Source: Pseudoxanthomonas dokdonensis (GTDB lineage: Bacteria > Pseudomonadota > Gammaproteobacteria > Xanthomonadales > Xanthomonadaceae). Taken from it: a stretch of 64,000 bases of DNA. A model generated the notes under the pieces. It was not told where the DNA came from and searched no databases. It saw only the letters and a program-made list of their open reading frames with translations. Location of the stretch: positions 186,001 to 250,000 of the forward strand of contig NZ_LDJL01000004.1 in NCBI RefSeq assembly GCF_001431405.1, in the 5' to 3' direction. The position numbers and the translations under genes were made by a program. Below are positions 34,737-43,904 of the stretch, in pieces (positions within the stretch are counted from its first letter, which is position 1; every line of letters begins with the position of its first letter).

Positions 34737-35851
34737 CAGATCACCTCCAGCTCCGCGCGCAACGCGCCCGCCTGCTTGAGTGCTTCCAGGATCGCGATCA
34801 GATCGCCGGGCGCGGCACCGACTTCGTTGACCGCGCGGACGATGTCGTCCAGCGTGGTGCCGCCTTCGAATTTGAACATGCGATTGCCTTCGCTGCTGAC
34901 CTGCACCGAGGACTGCGGCGTGACCACCGTCTGGCCAGCGGAGAACGCACCGGGCTGGCTGACATTGGCCGATTCACTGATGGTCACGGTCAACGAGCCA
35001 TGGGTGATCGCGGCCGGCATCACCGTGACCTGCGAGCCGATCACCACGGTACCGGTGCGGGCATTGACGATGACCTTGGCCGGTGCCGTGCCGGGGGTCA
35101 GTTCCAGGTTTTCGACCTGCGACATGAAGCCGATGCGGGCGTTGGCATCAGTGGGTGCGCGCACTGACACGGTCACCGCGTCGATGGCGTAGGCGCTGCC
35201 GCGGCCGAAGGCGTTGTCCAGCGCGGCGACCATCCGCGAAACCGTGGTGAAGTCGGCCTGGTGCAGATTGAGGGTGATGTTGTCGCCGCCGCCGAATCCG
35301 CCGGCGACCGCGCGTTCGACGATGGCGCCATTGGGAATCCGGCCGACGCTGGGGACGTTGACCGACACCCGCGAACCGTCGCGGCCCTGGGCGCCAAAGC
35401 CACCGACGATCAGGTTGCCCTGGGCAATCGCGTAAATCTCGCCGTCGGCGCCGCGCAGCGGTGCCATCAACAGGCTGCCGCCACGCAACGAGGTGGCGTT
35501 GCCAAGCGAGGACACGGTGATGTCGATCGGCTGGCCGGGTTTGGCGAACGCCGGCAGGTCAGCGTGGATCGCGACCGCGGCGACGTTCTTCAATTGTGGA
35601 TTGACGTTGGCCGGTACGTTGACGCCGAGCTGGCCGAGCATGTTCTTCAGGCTCTGCACGGTGAACGGTGCCTGGCTGGTGCGGTCACCGGAACCATCCA
35701 GGCCGACCACCAGGCCGTAGCCGACCAGCGGGTTGCTGCGCACCCCGCCGACCTGGGCCAGATCCTTGACCCGTTCGGCTTGCGCGGGCAGCGCCGCGGC
35801 AATCCAGATCAGGCAGCTGCAGGCCAGCCATTGGCGCAAGCGGGTGGTCAT
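34736..35851 (-). CDS. flgI: Flagellar P-ring protein FlgI
   Basis: A ~371-residue periplasmic ring protein. Signal peptide [20 protein letters not shown] with cleavage near AQA, then the hallmark [31 protein letters not shown], and the C-terminal [20 protein letters not shown]. It is built around the rod at the peptidoglycan layer. ATG 35851 (MTTRLR) has GAGG at suitable distance; ATG 35857 two codons upstream is the alternative. It sits 10 bases downstream of flgH. Confidence 0.93.
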   Translation of the reverse strand: MTTRLRQWLACSCLIWIAAALPAQAERVKDLAQVGGVRSNPLVGYGLVVGLDGSGDRTSQAPFTVQSLKNMLGQLGVNVPANVNPQLKNVAAVAIHADLPAFAKPGQPIDITVSSLGNATSLRGGSLLMAPLRGADGEIYAIAQGNLIVGGFGAQGRDGSRVSVNVPSVGRIPNGAIVERAVAGGFGGGDNITLNLHQADFTTVSRMVAALDNAFGRGSAYAIDAVTVSVRAPTDANARIGFMSQVENLELTPGTAPAKVIVNARTGTVVIGSQVTVMPAAITHGSLTVTISESANVSQPGAFSAGQTVVTPQSSVQVSSEGNRMFKFEGGTTLDDIVRAVNEVGAAPGDLIAILEALKQAGALRAELEVI

Positions 35852-35861
35852 CGTCATCGCC

Positions 35862-36545
35862 TCAGTTGGGATAGATCGGCGAGTTGAAGAAGCGACTCAG
35901 CCAGCCCATCGAATTGGATTGCGCCAGCGCGCCACGGCCGCCATAGGCAATGCGTGCTTCGGCGACCCGGCTGGATGGCACCGAGTTGTCGGTGCGGATG
36001 TCGGCCGGGCGCACGATGCCCTGGATCTGGACCAGTTCGTCGCCCTGGTTCAGGCGCATGTTCTTCTGGCCCTGGACCACCAGGTTGCCATTCGGCAGGC
36101 GCTGGACCACGGTGACGGTCAGGCTGCCGACCAAGCGGTTGCTCTGCGCGCTCTTGCCGTTGCCGGCAAAGCCGCGGTCGCCGCTGACCGATGCGCTGAG
36201 CAGATCGCGGCCGTTGTAGGTCAGGGCGGCACCGGCGATTTCCGGTGCCGACATGCTGATGTCGCTGCTCTTGTCGACCGAGGTGGTGGCGGTGGTCTGG
36301 GCCATGGTGTTTTCGACCAGGTCGATGGTCAGCAGATCACCGACGTCGCGCGCGCGCTGGTCGGCATACAGATCCAGGCTGGGACCGGCGCGATAGATCG
36401 CGCCCTGGGTCGGGGTGGCGGCATTGGCGACCACCGGCTGGATCGGCGCCAGCGGCGCATAAGGGCGCACGTCGCCGAAAGCGCGCGTACAGCCACTGAT
36501 GCCCAGCACGACGGCGAAGGCGAACAACAGGGAAGCAGACTTCAT
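35862..36545 (-). CDS. flgH: Flagellar L-ring lipoprotein FlgH
   Basis: A 227-residue outer-membrane lipoprotein forming the L-ring bushing. Signal peptide with lipobox ISGC ([19 protein letters not shown]). Family sequences are [40 protein letters not shown] segments (here [19 protein letters not shown]) and GIVRPADI. An ATG four codons upstream of the chosen start (36557) overlaps flgG but adds only MITA. Confidence 0.93.
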   Translation of the reverse strand: MKSASLLFAFAVVLGISGCTRAFGDVRPYAPLAPIQPVVANAATPTQGAIYRAGPSLDLYADQRARDVGDLLTIDLVENTMAQTTATTSVDKSSDISMSAPEIAGAALTYNGRDLLSASVSGDRGFAGNGKSAQSNRLVGSLTVTVVQRLPNGNLVVQGQKNMRLNQGDELVQIQGIVRPADIRTDNSVPSSRVAEARIAYGGRGALAQSNSMGWLSRFFNSPIYPN

Positions 36546-36553
36546 GGCCGTGA

Positions 36554-37339
36554 TCACACGTTGTTGTTGAGGTAACCGAGCATGGCGTCGGTGGTGGAGA
36601 TGGCCTTGGCGTTCATTTCGTAGGCGCGCTGGGTTTCGATCATGCTGACCAGCTCCTCGACCACGTTGACGTTGGAGCCTTCCAGCGCGCCCTGCACCAG
36701 CGTGCCGACACCGTTCAGGCCGGGGGTGCCGTTCTGCGCCGGGCCGGAGGCGGTGGTTTCCGAGTACAGGTTTTCACCGCGGGCCTGCAGGCCGGACGGG
36801 TTGATGAAGTCGGTCAGTGTCAGCGCACCGATTTCCAGCGCCTGCGCTTCGCCGGCCATGGTCACGCTGATGGTGCCGTCGTTGCCGATGGTCACCGACT
36901 GCGCGCCTTCCGGTACCTGGATGCCGGGTTGCACCGGGTAGCCGCTGTTGGTGACCAGTTCGCCCTGCGCGTTGATCTGGAACGAGCCGTCGCGGGTATA
37001 GGCGGGCGTGCCGTCGGGCATCAGCACTTCGAAGAAGCCGCGGCCATTGACCATCACGTCGAGGGCGCGGCCGGTCTGCTGCTGGTTGCCCTGCTGGAAA
37101 TCCTTGGAGGTGGCGACCACGCGCACGCCGGTGCCCAGTTGCAGGCCCGATGGCAATTGCGTCTGCTGCGAGGTCGAACCGCCCGGCTGGCGGACCTGGT
37201 GGTACAGCAGATCCTCGAAGCTGGCGCGGTCGCGCTTGAAGCCGGTGGTGTTGGTGTTGGCCAGATTGTTGGAGACCACCGACATCCGCGTCTGCTGCGC
37301 GTCCAGTCCGGTCTTGGCGACCCATAAAGCCTGGTTCAT
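36554..37339 (-). CDS. flgG: Flagellar distal rod protein FlgG
   Basis: A 261-residue rod protein. N-terminal [20 protein letters not shown] and [18 protein letters not shown]-terminal [20 protein letters not shown] and [16 protein letters not shown], both of the FlgG family. The length 261 is diagnostic, since rod length is set by this protein. It is the first gene after a perfect sigma-54 motif (37447-37462), so it probably heads the flgGHIJKL transcript. Confidence 0.95.
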   Translation of the reverse strand: MNQALWVAKTGLDAQQTRMSVVSNNLANTNTTGFKRDRASFEDLLYHQVRQPGGSTSQQTQLPSGLQLGTGVRVVATSKDFQQGNQQQTGRALDVMVNGRGFFEVLMPDGTPAYTRDGSFQINAQGELVTNSGYPVQPGIQVPEGAQSVTIGNDGTISVTMAGEAQALEIGALTLTDFINPSGLQARGENLYSETTASGPAQNGTPGLNGVGTLVQGALEGSNVNVVEELVSMIETQRAYEMNAKAISTTDAMLGYLNNNV

Positions 37340-37446
37340 TCAAAGACTCCCATGTGCTGATTGCCGGTTGCGCGCGGGGCAGGGGATGCCGCGCGCGAGC
37401 TGCTGCGTTGCATCCGTGCGCTGGTGTGCGTCCCTGTGTGGTTCAA

Positions 37447-37462
37447 GGCAAGTCCCGTGCCA
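37447..37462 (-). promoter_or_regulatory. Sigma-54 (RpoN) promoter of flgGHIJKL
   Basis: Minus-strand TGGCACGGGACTTGCC fits the -24/-12 consensus TGGCACG-N4-TTGC perfectly. It lies 108 bases upstream of the flgG start in the 176-base flgF-flgG gap. Confidence 0.8.
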
Positions 37463-37515
37463 GTGCCGGTGCCGGCAATCCGTCGCCGCGCTGCGCGCCT
37501 GCGTACATGGCTGGC

Positions 37516-38265
37516 TCAGCCACCCAGACGCAGCAGGGTGTTGGACGATTGCGCCATGTCGTCGCCGGTGCGGATCACCTTGACCTGCATTTCGAACTGC
37601 CGTTGCAGCTGGATCATCTGCACCAGCGCGCCGGCGGCATCGACATTGCTGCCTTCCAGCACCCCGGACTGCAGGCTGCTGCCAGTGGCCGCGGGCAGCG
37701 CCTGTTGCGGGTCGGCGGTGCGCATCAGGCCATCCGGCCCGCGCAGCAACTGCGCCTGGCTGGCATCGACCACGCGCAGGCGACCAACCGTGGCCATGGT
37801 TTGCGGGCCTTCGCCCTGCGGGATGATCGAAACCGTGCCGTCGTTGCCGATCTCGACCGATTGCGCGGGTGGGATCGCCAGCGGATTGCCGTTTTCATCC
37901 AGCAATGGATGGCCGCTGGCGGTCACCAGCTGGCCGTTGGGAGTGATGCTGAGTTCGCCGTTGCGGGTATAGGCCGGGCTTCCGTCGGCGGCCTGCACCG
38001 CCAGCCAGTTGTCGCCGGGCAGGGCCACGTCGAGGTTGCGACCGGTGGCCATGCGCGCGCCGGCACTGGCATTGAAGCCGGGGTCGACCAGCATCGCGTC
38101 GACCCGCGACGGCAGCCCCGGTCCCTGGATCGGAAACGCCTGGGTCGCCGCCAGCGCGGCCTTGAAGCCCTTGGTGTCGGCGTTGGCCAGATTGTGCGCG
38201 ACGCTGCCCTGTGCCTGCAGCGAGGCGCGGGCACCGGTCATTGCCACATAGAGTCCCTTGTCCAT
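37516..38265 (-). CDS. flgF: Flagellar proximal rod protein FlgF
   Basis: A 249-residue rod protein with the FlgF start MDKGLYVAMTGARASLQAQ, VAHNLANADTKGFKAA, and the end NVDAAGALVQMIQLQRQFEM with SNTLLRLGG. It is exported through the flagellar type III apparatus. It is the last gene before the internal sigma-54 promoter, so flgBCDEF appears to form one unit. The start is the ATG at 38265, 26 bases after flgE. Confidence 0.94.
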   Translation of the reverse strand: MDKGLYVAMTGARASLQAQGSVAHNLANADTKGFKAALAATQAFPIQGPGLPSRVDAMLVDPGFNASAGARMATGRNLDVALPGDNWLAVQAADGSPAYTRNGELSITPNGQLVTASGHPLLDENGNPLAIPPAQSVEIGNDGTVSIIPQGEGPQTMATVGRLRVVDASQAQLLRGPDGLMRTADPQQALPAATGSSLQSGVLEGSNVDAAGALVQMIQLQRQFEMQVKVIRTGDDMAQSSNTLLRLGG

Positions 38266-38291
38266 GAATCAGCCCCCCGCGCCGGTGCCCA

Positions 38292-39512
38292 TCAGCGGAT
38301 GTTGATCACGGTCTGGGTGACCTGATCCTGGGTGGAAAGCATCTGCGAGTTGGCCTGGAAATTGCGCTGGGCGACGATCATGTTGACCAGTTGTTCGGTC
38401 AGGTCGACGGTCGAGGCTTCCAGTGCGCCGGAAGCGACCTGGCCGAAATCCGAGGTGCCGGGCGCGCCGGTGCGCGGTTCGCCGGAGGAGAAACTGTGGG
38501 TCCAGGTGTTGTTGCCCTGCGATACCAGGCCCTGCGGATTGTTGAAGTTGGTCAGTGCGACCTGGCCGATCGCGCGATCGACGCCGTTGGAATAACGCGC
38601 GTACACCACGCCTTCCGGCGACACGCTGAATTCATTGAGCTTGCCGCTGGCATAACCATCCTGGCGCTGATCGTTCTTGGCGAATTTCTCGCCGTACTGA
38701 TTGGTGCCGCTGATGTCCAGGGTCATGTTCAGCACGCCGGCACCAGTGGCAGGGGTGAACGGCGCCAGCGCGATCTGGCCGTTGGCCGGCGTGGTCATCG
38801 CGCCGTTGTTGTCGAACTGCACCGTGGTCGGCGCGCCCATCGAAGTGCCATCGACGTAGACATGCGCCTGCCACTCGTTGGGGTTGGCGGTTTTGACGTA
38901 GTACACCGACTGCGCATGGGCCACGCCCAGCGAGTCATACACGGTCACCGAGGTGGTTTCGTTGTAGCTGTTGCCTTCGGCCGGATCGAACGGGCTGATG
39001 GTCGGCTCGGCGGCATTGCCGGGCAGGGTGACGCCCAGATTGACCCGGGTGGTCGGGCTGGGCGGACTGTCGGTGGTCAGCAACTGCAGATCGACCAGGC
39101 GCCCGGTATCGAAACCTGAGCCGTCGTTGCGCGGCGGGAACACCTGCAGGCGATAGCCATCCGGGGTGGTCACGTAACCGTTGGGATCGGGCTGGAAGTT
39201 GCCGGCGCGGGTGTAGACGTTGGTACCGTTGTTGTTGACGGTGAAGAAGCCCTGCTGGTCAATCGCCAGGTCCAGGTAACGGCCGGTCTGGTTGATGTCG
39301 CCCTGCGAGAACTGCTGGGCCACGTTGGTGACCCGCACGCCGGCACCGATGCCATTGCGCAGCAGGCCGTAGCCGGTGCTGGAAAACACTTCGGCAAACT
39401 CCGCGCGCGACTCCTTGAAGCCGGTGGTGGCGACGTTGGCGATGTTGTGCGAGGTGACGTTGAGGTCGGCGTTGGCCGCCTTCATGCCGGACAGTGAACT
39501 GTTGAAAGCCAT
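38292..39512 (-). CDS. flgE: Flagellar hook protein FlgE
   Basis: A 406-residue hook subunit. N-terminal MAFNSSLSGMKAANADLNVT, HNIANVATTGFKESRAEFAE; C-terminal STVDLTEQLVNMIVAQRNFQ and QMLSTQDQVTQTVINIR. The middle has the FlgE D1/D2 domains with SVTVYDSLGVAHAQSVYYV. The start at 39512 follows a GGAGG-type sequence (cctcggagg on the plus strand). Confidence 0.95.
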   Translation of the reverse strand: MAFNSSLSGMKAANADLNVTSHNIANVATTGFKESRAEFAEVFSSTGYGLLRNGIGAGVRVTNVAQQFSQGDINQTGRYLDLAIDQQGFFTVNNNGTNVYTRAGNFQPDPNGYVTTPDGYRLQVFPPRNDGSGFDTGRLVDLQLLTTDSPPSPTTRVNLGVTLPGNAAEPTISPFDPAEGNSYNETTSVTVYDSLGVAHAQSVYYVKTANPNEWQAHVYVDGTSMGAPTTVQFDNNGAMTTPANGQIALAPFTPATGAGVLNMTLDISGTNQYGEKFAKNDQRQDGYASGKLNEFSVSPEGVVYARYSNGVDRAIGQVALTNFNNPQGLVSQGNNTWTHSFSSGEPRTGAPGTSDFGQVASGALEASTVDLTEQLVNMIVAQRNFQANSQMLSTQDQVTQTVINIR

Positions 39513-39554
39513 GGTGAACTCCTCGGAGGGATGTCAGGTGCGGGCGCTGCCCGC

Positions 39555-40226
39555 TCAGGTGGACGATTTGCCGACGCGCAACACGTAATCCAGCGGCGCG
39601 GTGCCCAGACCGGGCAGGTTGAGGTACAGCCCATCGGAGCCGATGGTCACGCTCTCGACCCGTGAATCGACGTAGGTGTCGAGCTCGGTGGCGGTGCCGG
39701 CGGCATCGGTATGGGTGGCCTTGATGCTGTAGTTGCCGGCGGCCAGCCGCTGCCCGGCGGCGTTGGTACCGTCCCAGCGGAACGCGGTTTCACCCTTGCC
39801 GTCGGCCTGTACTTCGACATTGGCCACCACCACCCCGGTGGCATCGCTGATTTCGACGTTGACGCTGCCCGCCGACGGCGCCATCACCAGTCCGCTGCCG
39901 TCGCCGCTGGCGCCCAGCGCCACCTGTGCCGATGGCACCAGCACTTCGTGGCCGACCAGGGCGGCGCCCTTCAATACCTGCTCGCCGGTCAAGGCGCTGT
40001 TGAAGCCATCGACGGTGGTGTTGAGATCGCTGATGCCCTGCACGGTCGAGAACTGCGCCAGCTGGCCGATGAATTCGCTGTTGGACAGCGGCTTCAACGG
40101 GTCCTGGTGCTTGAGCTGCTCGGTCATCAGGCGCATGAAATCGGCCTGGCCCAGGGTTTCGGGCTTGGCGGTGGAGCTGCCGATAACCGGCACGGTGCTG
40201 TTGTTGAGGTCGCTGATACTGGTCAT
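39555..40226 (-). CDS. flgD: Flagellar hook assembly (capping) protein FlgD
   Basis: A 223-residue hook scaffold protein. The N-terminal LGQADFMRLMTEQLKHQDPL with NSEFIGQLAQFSTVQGISDL is the FlgD signature. The C-terminal part contains the FlgD Ig-like and Tudor-like fold (GETAFRWDGTNAAGQRLAAG). It is removed once the hook is complete. It lies between flgE and flgC in the normal order. Confidence 0.94.
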   Translation of the reverse strand: MTSISDLNNSTVPVIGSSTAKPETLGQADFMRLMTEQLKHQDPLKPLSNSEFIGQLAQFSTVQGISDLNTTVDGFNSALTGEQVLKGAALVGHEVLVPSAQVALGASGDGSGLVMAPSAGSVNVEISDATGVVVANVEVQADGKGETAFRWDGTNAAGQRLAAGNYSIKATHTDAAGTATELDTYVDSRVESVTIGSDGLYLNLPGLGTAPLDYVLRVGKSST

Positions 40227-40250
40227 GGTCCGCCGTCAGGTAAGAGCCGC

Positions 40251-40658
40251 TCAGCGACCCATGGAAAGAGTGGCCAGCGCCAGTTCCTTGGCGGTGTTGA
40301 GCACTTCCACGCCGGCCTGGTAGCCGCGCGAGGCCGAAATCAGGTTGACCATCTGCGCCACCGGATCGACGTCCGGCGCATACACATAGCCTTCGGCATC
40401 GGCCATCGGATGACCCGGCTCGTAGCGCTTGATCGGCGCCGCGTCGCTGCTGCTGATCTGCTTGACCCGGACCGCGGTCAGCGAACCGTCTTCGTTCAGG
40501 GGCTGGGCCTGGAACACCGGTTCCAATGGCTTGTAGACAGCCTCTGGCGACGAGGCGATGGAATCGGCGTTGGACAGATTGCTGGCAATCGTGTTCAGGC
40601 GCACCGACTGCGCCTGCAGGGCGGAACCGGCGACGTCGAAAATCGGCAGGTTGCTCAT
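40251..40658 (-). CDS. flgC: Flagellar basal-body rod protein FlgC
   Basis: A 135-residue proximal rod protein with FDVAGSALQAQSVRLNTIAS, NLSNADSIASSPEAVYK and the end NLISASRGYQAGVEVLNTAK. The length is standard. It is separated from flgB by three bases. Confidence 0.95.
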   Translation of the reverse strand: MSNLPIFDVAGSALQAQSVRLNTIASNLSNADSIASSPEAVYKPLEPVFQAQPLNEDGSLTAVRVKQISSSDAAPIKRYEPGHPMADAEGYVYAPDVDPVAQMVNLISASRGYQAGVEVLNTAKELALATLSMGR

Positions 40659-40661
40659 CGC

Positions 40662-41060
40662 TTATTGCCCCGTGATCGCGGTCAGCATGGTCCGCACCTT
40701 GGATTCGATGAAGCTCAGCGAGGCGCGGTATTCCAGTGCGGCGCGGCCGTAGGCGGCACGTTCGGCGTCGGCATCGACGGTATTGCCGTCCAGGCTGGGC
40801 TGGCTGCCGGGGCGTTGGTACAACTGCGGCGCCAACGACAGATCATCGAGGTGGCGGCTGTCGCTGGTGCGCAGTGCCGCCGGATTGTTTTCGGCCGCCG
40901 CCGCGGCATTGCGCAGGGCAGCGTCGAAGTTCAGATCCAGCGCCTTGTAATGTGGCGTGTCGGCATTGCTCAGGTTGCTGGCAATCAGCTGCATGCGCTG
41001 CTCGCGCAAGGGCAGCGCGGTGGCGTGGACGCCGAGGTACGAGGAAATCGGGTTGGACAT
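40662..41060 (-). CDS. flgB: Flagellar basal-body rod protein FlgB
   Basis: A 132-residue proximal rod protein: LREQRMQLIASNLSNADTPH, LDLNFDAALR and ERAAYGRAALEYRASLSFIE. I take the ATG at 41060 (MSNPISSYLG). The frame extends 17 codons upstream through the promoter region and those residues are unlike the family. A perfect sigma-54 motif lies 35-50 bases upstream, so it heads flgBCDEF. Confidence 0.94.
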   Translation of the reverse strand: MSNPISSYLGVHATALPLREQRMQLIASNLSNADTPHYKALDLNFDAALRNAAAAAENNPAALRTSDSRHLDDLSLAPQLYQRPGSQPSLDGNTVDADAERAAYGRAALEYRASLSFIESKVRTMLTAITGQ

Positions 41061-41094
41061 GGCTTGGCTCCGGCATAACCGTTGCCAGGGCTGC

Positions 41095-41110
41095 TGCAAG
41101 CCGCGTGCCA
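41095..41110 (-). promoter_or_regulatory. Sigma-54 (RpoN) promoter of flgBCDEF
   Basis: Minus-strand TGGCACGCGGCTTGCA matches TGGCACG-N4-TTGCA exactly. The -12 element is about 35 bases from the flgB ATG, inside the cheV-flgB gap. Confidence 0.82.
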
Positions 41111-41137
41111 CTGGCGCTGCCGTGGGCGCTGCCGATG

Positions 41138-42088
41138 CTAGGCGGCCTGGCTGGCCAGCACCTGCTTCAACCGCGCCAGCACGTATTCGGCCAGTTCGTG
41201 CGGACTGTACTTGGCGACAAAGGCATTGGCGCCGACCCGTTCGACCATGGCGTTGTTGAACACGCCCGACAACGAGGTGTGCAGCAACACGTACAGGCGG
41301 GCCAGGCCGGGGTGGCGACGGATTTCCGTCGTCAGGGTGTAACCGTCCATGGCCGGCATCTCGATGTCCGAGATCACCATCGCGTAGCGGCGGGCCGGAT
41401 CTTCACCGGCGGCATGTATCTGCAAGAGGTGATCCAGTGCCTGGCGGCCATCGGACAGCAGGGTGGTGGCCACGCCCAGCTGGTCCAGCACGCTGCGGAT
41501 CTGCGAACGCGCCACCCGCGAGTCATCAACCACCAGCACCTGCAGCGTCGGCGACCCGCTCGGCAGCGCCATCTCCGGCGCCAGCGGCGCATCCATCCGT
41601 GCCCGGGAGATGTCGGCCAGCACGCTCTCGACATCGATCACCTGGATCAGTTCGCCCTGGAAGCGGGTGACCGCGGTCAGGTAGCTGGCATCGGCGCCGA
41701 GGTCCGGCGGCGGCAGGATGTCTTCGACCGCGATGTTGACGATGCGCTCGACGCCGCTGACCAGGAAACCCTGCACCGAGCGGTTGAACTCGGTCACCAC
41801 CAGATAGCGCGGGGCGCCATCGGGGACGGGTTCGCGCTCGGGATGGTGGATGCTCAGGCCCAGATCCAGCACCGGCACCGAGCGCCCGCGCACGTCGGCG
41901 ACGCCGGCGAACTCGCCCGGCAGCCCCGGCAGCTGGAACAGTGGCGGGCTCTGCAGTACTTCCTGTACTTTGAACACGTTGACGCCAAAAAGCTGACGCC
42001 CGCCAAGCCGGAACAACAGCAGCGCCAGCCGGTTGTGGCCCGCCAGGCGGGTGCGTTGGTCGATTCGGTTGAGCAGATCCTGGGTCAT
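41138..42088 (-). CDS. cheV: Chemotaxis protein CheV (CheW-receiver fusion)
   Basis: A 316-residue coupling protein. The N-terminal CheW-like domain (about 20-170) has LGGRQLFGVNVFKVQEVLQ and VRGRSVPVLDLGL. The C-terminal receiver (about 190-310) has VLVVDDSRVARSQIRSVL, MVISDIEMPAMDGYTL with the phospho-Asp, and the LHTS switch. CheV links receptors to CheA and tunes signalling by phosphorylation. Its place between flgA and flgB is the same as in Pseudomonas. The start is the ATG at 42088; a long upstream extension antisense to flgA is not coding. Confidence 0.92.
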   Translation of the reverse strand: MTQDLLNRIDQRTRLAGHNRLALLLFRLGGRQLFGVNVFKVQEVLQSPPLFQLPGLPGEFAGVADVRGRSVPVLDLGLSIHHPEREPVPDGAPRYLVVTEFNRSVQGFLVSGVERIVNIAVEDILPPPDLGADASYLTAVTRFQGELIQVIDVESVLADISRARMDAPLAPEMALPSGSPTLQVLVVDDSRVARSQIRSVLDQLGVATTLLSDGRQALDHLLQIHAAGEDPARRYAMVISDIEMPAMDGYTLTTEIRRHPGLARLYVLLHTSLSGVFNNAMVERVGANAFVAKYSPHELAEYVLARLKQVLASQAA

Positions 42089-42168
42089 GACCGCATATCG
42101 GCGCGGCGGCGCCAGACTTGAACGTTCGCCCATCCGCACGCTGCCGGGAATCAGGCCCATCCACGGGC

Positions 42169-42184
42169 TGGCACGCCGATTGCA
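42169..42184 (+). promoter_or_regulatory. Sigma-54 (RpoN) promoter of flgA
   Basis: TGGCACGCCGATTGCA matches TGGCACG-N4-TTGCA exactly and its -12 end is about 38 bases before the flgA ATG. It lies in the 133-base region between divergent cheV and flgA. Confidence 0.82.
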
Positions 42185-42221
42185 TCGCCAGTGGCAATCC
42201 CATCCGTGGCGGATTGCCGAC

Positions 42222-42887
42222 ATGCGACGTACTTCCTTCTGCGCTGGCGCGCTGCTGTTGGCCGCCTCGCTGCTCGCCGGCGACGCGCTGGCCAGTGGCT
42301 TCCAGTCCGTGGATTCGATCCGCGATGCCGCATTGCAGGCCTTGCCTGCCGGCAGTGATGCCGAAGCGACGCTGGACGCCAACCTGCGCCTGCCGGCGTG
42401 TGGCAGTGCGTTGAGCGCGCGTGTCAACGGCAGCCAGTCGGTGGAAGTCAGTTGCCCGCAGGATGCCGGCTGGCGGTTGTTCGTGCCGGTGCGGGTGCGT
42501 CGCAACCAGACCGTGCTGGTGCTCAACCGCGGCATTGCCGCCGGCCAGCCAATCAGCGCCACCGACTTCAGCAGCGAAACCCGCGATGCCGCGCGCATCG
42601 TCGGTGCCGCCATCGCCGACCCGATGCAGGCGGTCGGCCAGGTCGCCCGCCGCACCCTGAGCGCCGGCAGCGTGCTGTCACCCGGCGATCTGGTCGCGCC
42701 GCGACTGATTCGCCGCGGTGACAACGTGGCGCTGGTTTCGCGCCGTGGCGGCGCCGAGGTGCGGATGAATGGCAAGGCACTCGGCGATGCCGGCGAAAAC
42801 GAGCGGGTGATGGTCGAGAACCTCAGCTCGCGCCGTGTCATCCAGGGCGTGGTCGGGGCCGGTGGCGATGTCTGGGTCAGCCGTTGA
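42222..42887 (+). CDS. flgA: Flagellar P-ring assembly chaperone FlgA
   Basis: A 221-residue periplasmic chaperone. Signal peptide MRRTSFCAGALLLAASLLAG cleaved near ALA, a small N-terminal domain (LDANLRLPACGSALSARV), and the C-terminal SAF domain with VLVLNRGIAAGQPISATDF and GSVLSPGDLVAPRLIRRGD, ending ENLSSRRVIQGVV. It assists FlgI polymerisation. It is divergent from cheV under its own sigma-54 promoter. Confidence 0.93.
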   Translation: MRRTSFCAGALLLAASLLAGDALASGFQSVDSIRDAALQALPAGSDAEATLDANLRLPACGSALSARVNGSQSVEVSCPQDAGWRLFVPVRVRRNQTVLVLNRGIAAGQPISATDFSSETRDAARIVGAAIADPMQAVGQVARRTLSAGSVLSPGDLVAPRLIRRGDNVALVSRRGGAEVRMNGKALGDAGENERVMVENLSSRRVIQGVVGAGGDVWVSR

Positions 42888-43008
42888 CAGGCGATGGCCG
42901 CCACCGCCAGCCAGCCGCTAAAGATGACCGGGACGCGGCCGATAACCGTCGAGCAGGGAAAGCGATGGCGTGCGCCGCGCCGGTTTTGAATTCTGTGCAC
43001 GCCGTCAC

Positions 43009-43035
43009 TAAAGTTGCGCCAATGGCGGCCGATAC
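43009..43035 (+). promoter_or_regulatory. FliA (sigma-28) promoter of flgM-flgN
   Basis: TAAAGTTG, 11 bases, GCCGATAC: nearly exact match to TAAAGTTT-N11-GCCGATAA. It ends 30 bases before the flgM ATG. An FliA promoter on the gene of its own anti-sigma factor gives the usual feedback. Confidence 0.85.
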
Positions 43036-43065
43036 CCTAACGAACCCCGTAACAGGACCCCTCCC

Positions 43066-43374
43066 ATGAGCCAGAAAATCGAAGGAACGCCGCCCCCGGC
43101 CATCCGTAGCACCGGTCCGGTCTCCGGTCGCGTCAGCCAGGCTGGCGGCGAGCGCTCCGACCCGGTCGCGGCCAGCAGCGGCGGCGACAGCCTGCGCCTG
43201 ACCGGCGAAGCCTCCAACCTGCAGGCGATGCAGCGCGAACTGTCGTCGGCATCGGCGGTGGACATGGCGCGGGTGCAGGAAGTGCGCGACGCGCTGCAGA
43301 ACGGCAGCTACCAGATCAACGCCGGCGCCATCGCCGACGGCATGCTCGGCCTGGAAGCACAGCTGCGCGGATGA
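43066..43374 (+). CDS. flgM: Negative regulator of flagellin synthesis FlgM (anti-sigma-28)
   Basis: A 102-residue, largely disordered protein with the FlgM C-terminal sigma-binding helices (VDMARVQEVRDALQNGSYQI, AGAIADGMLGLEAQLR). It holds FliA inactive until it is exported through the finished hook-basal body. The start ATG at 43066 fits the promoter. Its stop overlaps the flgN start by ATGA. Confidence 0.92.
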   Translation: MSQKIEGTPPPAIRSTGPVSGRVSQAGGERSDPVAASSGGDSLRLTGEASNLQAMQRELSSASAVDMARVQEVRDALQNGSYQINAGAIADGMLGLEAQLRG

Positions 43375-43748
43375 CCGTGCCCGTGTCCAACGCGCTCGAA
43401 TCCAACCTGATCGAACCGTGCATGCAGGCGTTGCAGCAGGCGCTGGACTGCGAGCGCCAGGCGATCCTGGATCACGATGTCGAGGCATTGATGAGTGCCA
43501 CCGGCGAAAAACTGACGGCGCTGCGACAGCTGGAGACATTGGCCGCCGGCATTGATCCAACCCCGCTGGAACCCCGCCTGCGCGCGCTGTACCAGGCCAA
43601 CCAGGCCAATGGCGCATTGCTGGCGCGCCGCCGCCGCGAGGTCAACTGGGCGTTGCGCCACCTCGGCCGCAGCGAAAGCTCCGGCGCCTACGACGCCCGC
43701 GGCCAGACCGATACCCTGCAGGCGTCACGCGCACTGGCCGTGGTCTGA
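43371..43748 (+). CDS. flgN: Flagellar export chaperone FlgN
   Basis: A 125-residue, predominantly alpha-helical protein (MQALQQALDCERQAILDHDV, EKLTALRQLETLAAG, LRALYQANQANGALLARRRR) ending in TDTLQASRALAVV, typical of FlgN. It carries FlgK and FlgL to the export gate. Overlap with flgM (ATGA) indicates translational coupling. Confidence 0.9.
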   Translation: MTVPVSNALESNLIEPCMQALQQALDCERQAILDHDVEALMSATGEKLTALRQLETLAAGIDPTPLEPRLRALYQANQANGALLARRRREVNWALRHLGRSESSGAYDARGQTDTLQASRALAVV

Positions 43749-43904
43749 GCGGCGAGCCAGGGCGCGGCCTGGCGCGTGCCGCTGACCGCTGCAACTTGCC
43801 CTGGCTGCGGGGCTTGTCGATACTGGGTCGCTCATGTCGCATCGCGTCGTCCAGGTTCCGTGTTCGTGAAATCTCCCGCAGAAATACCCCAGGGTCGAGC
43901 CGAC

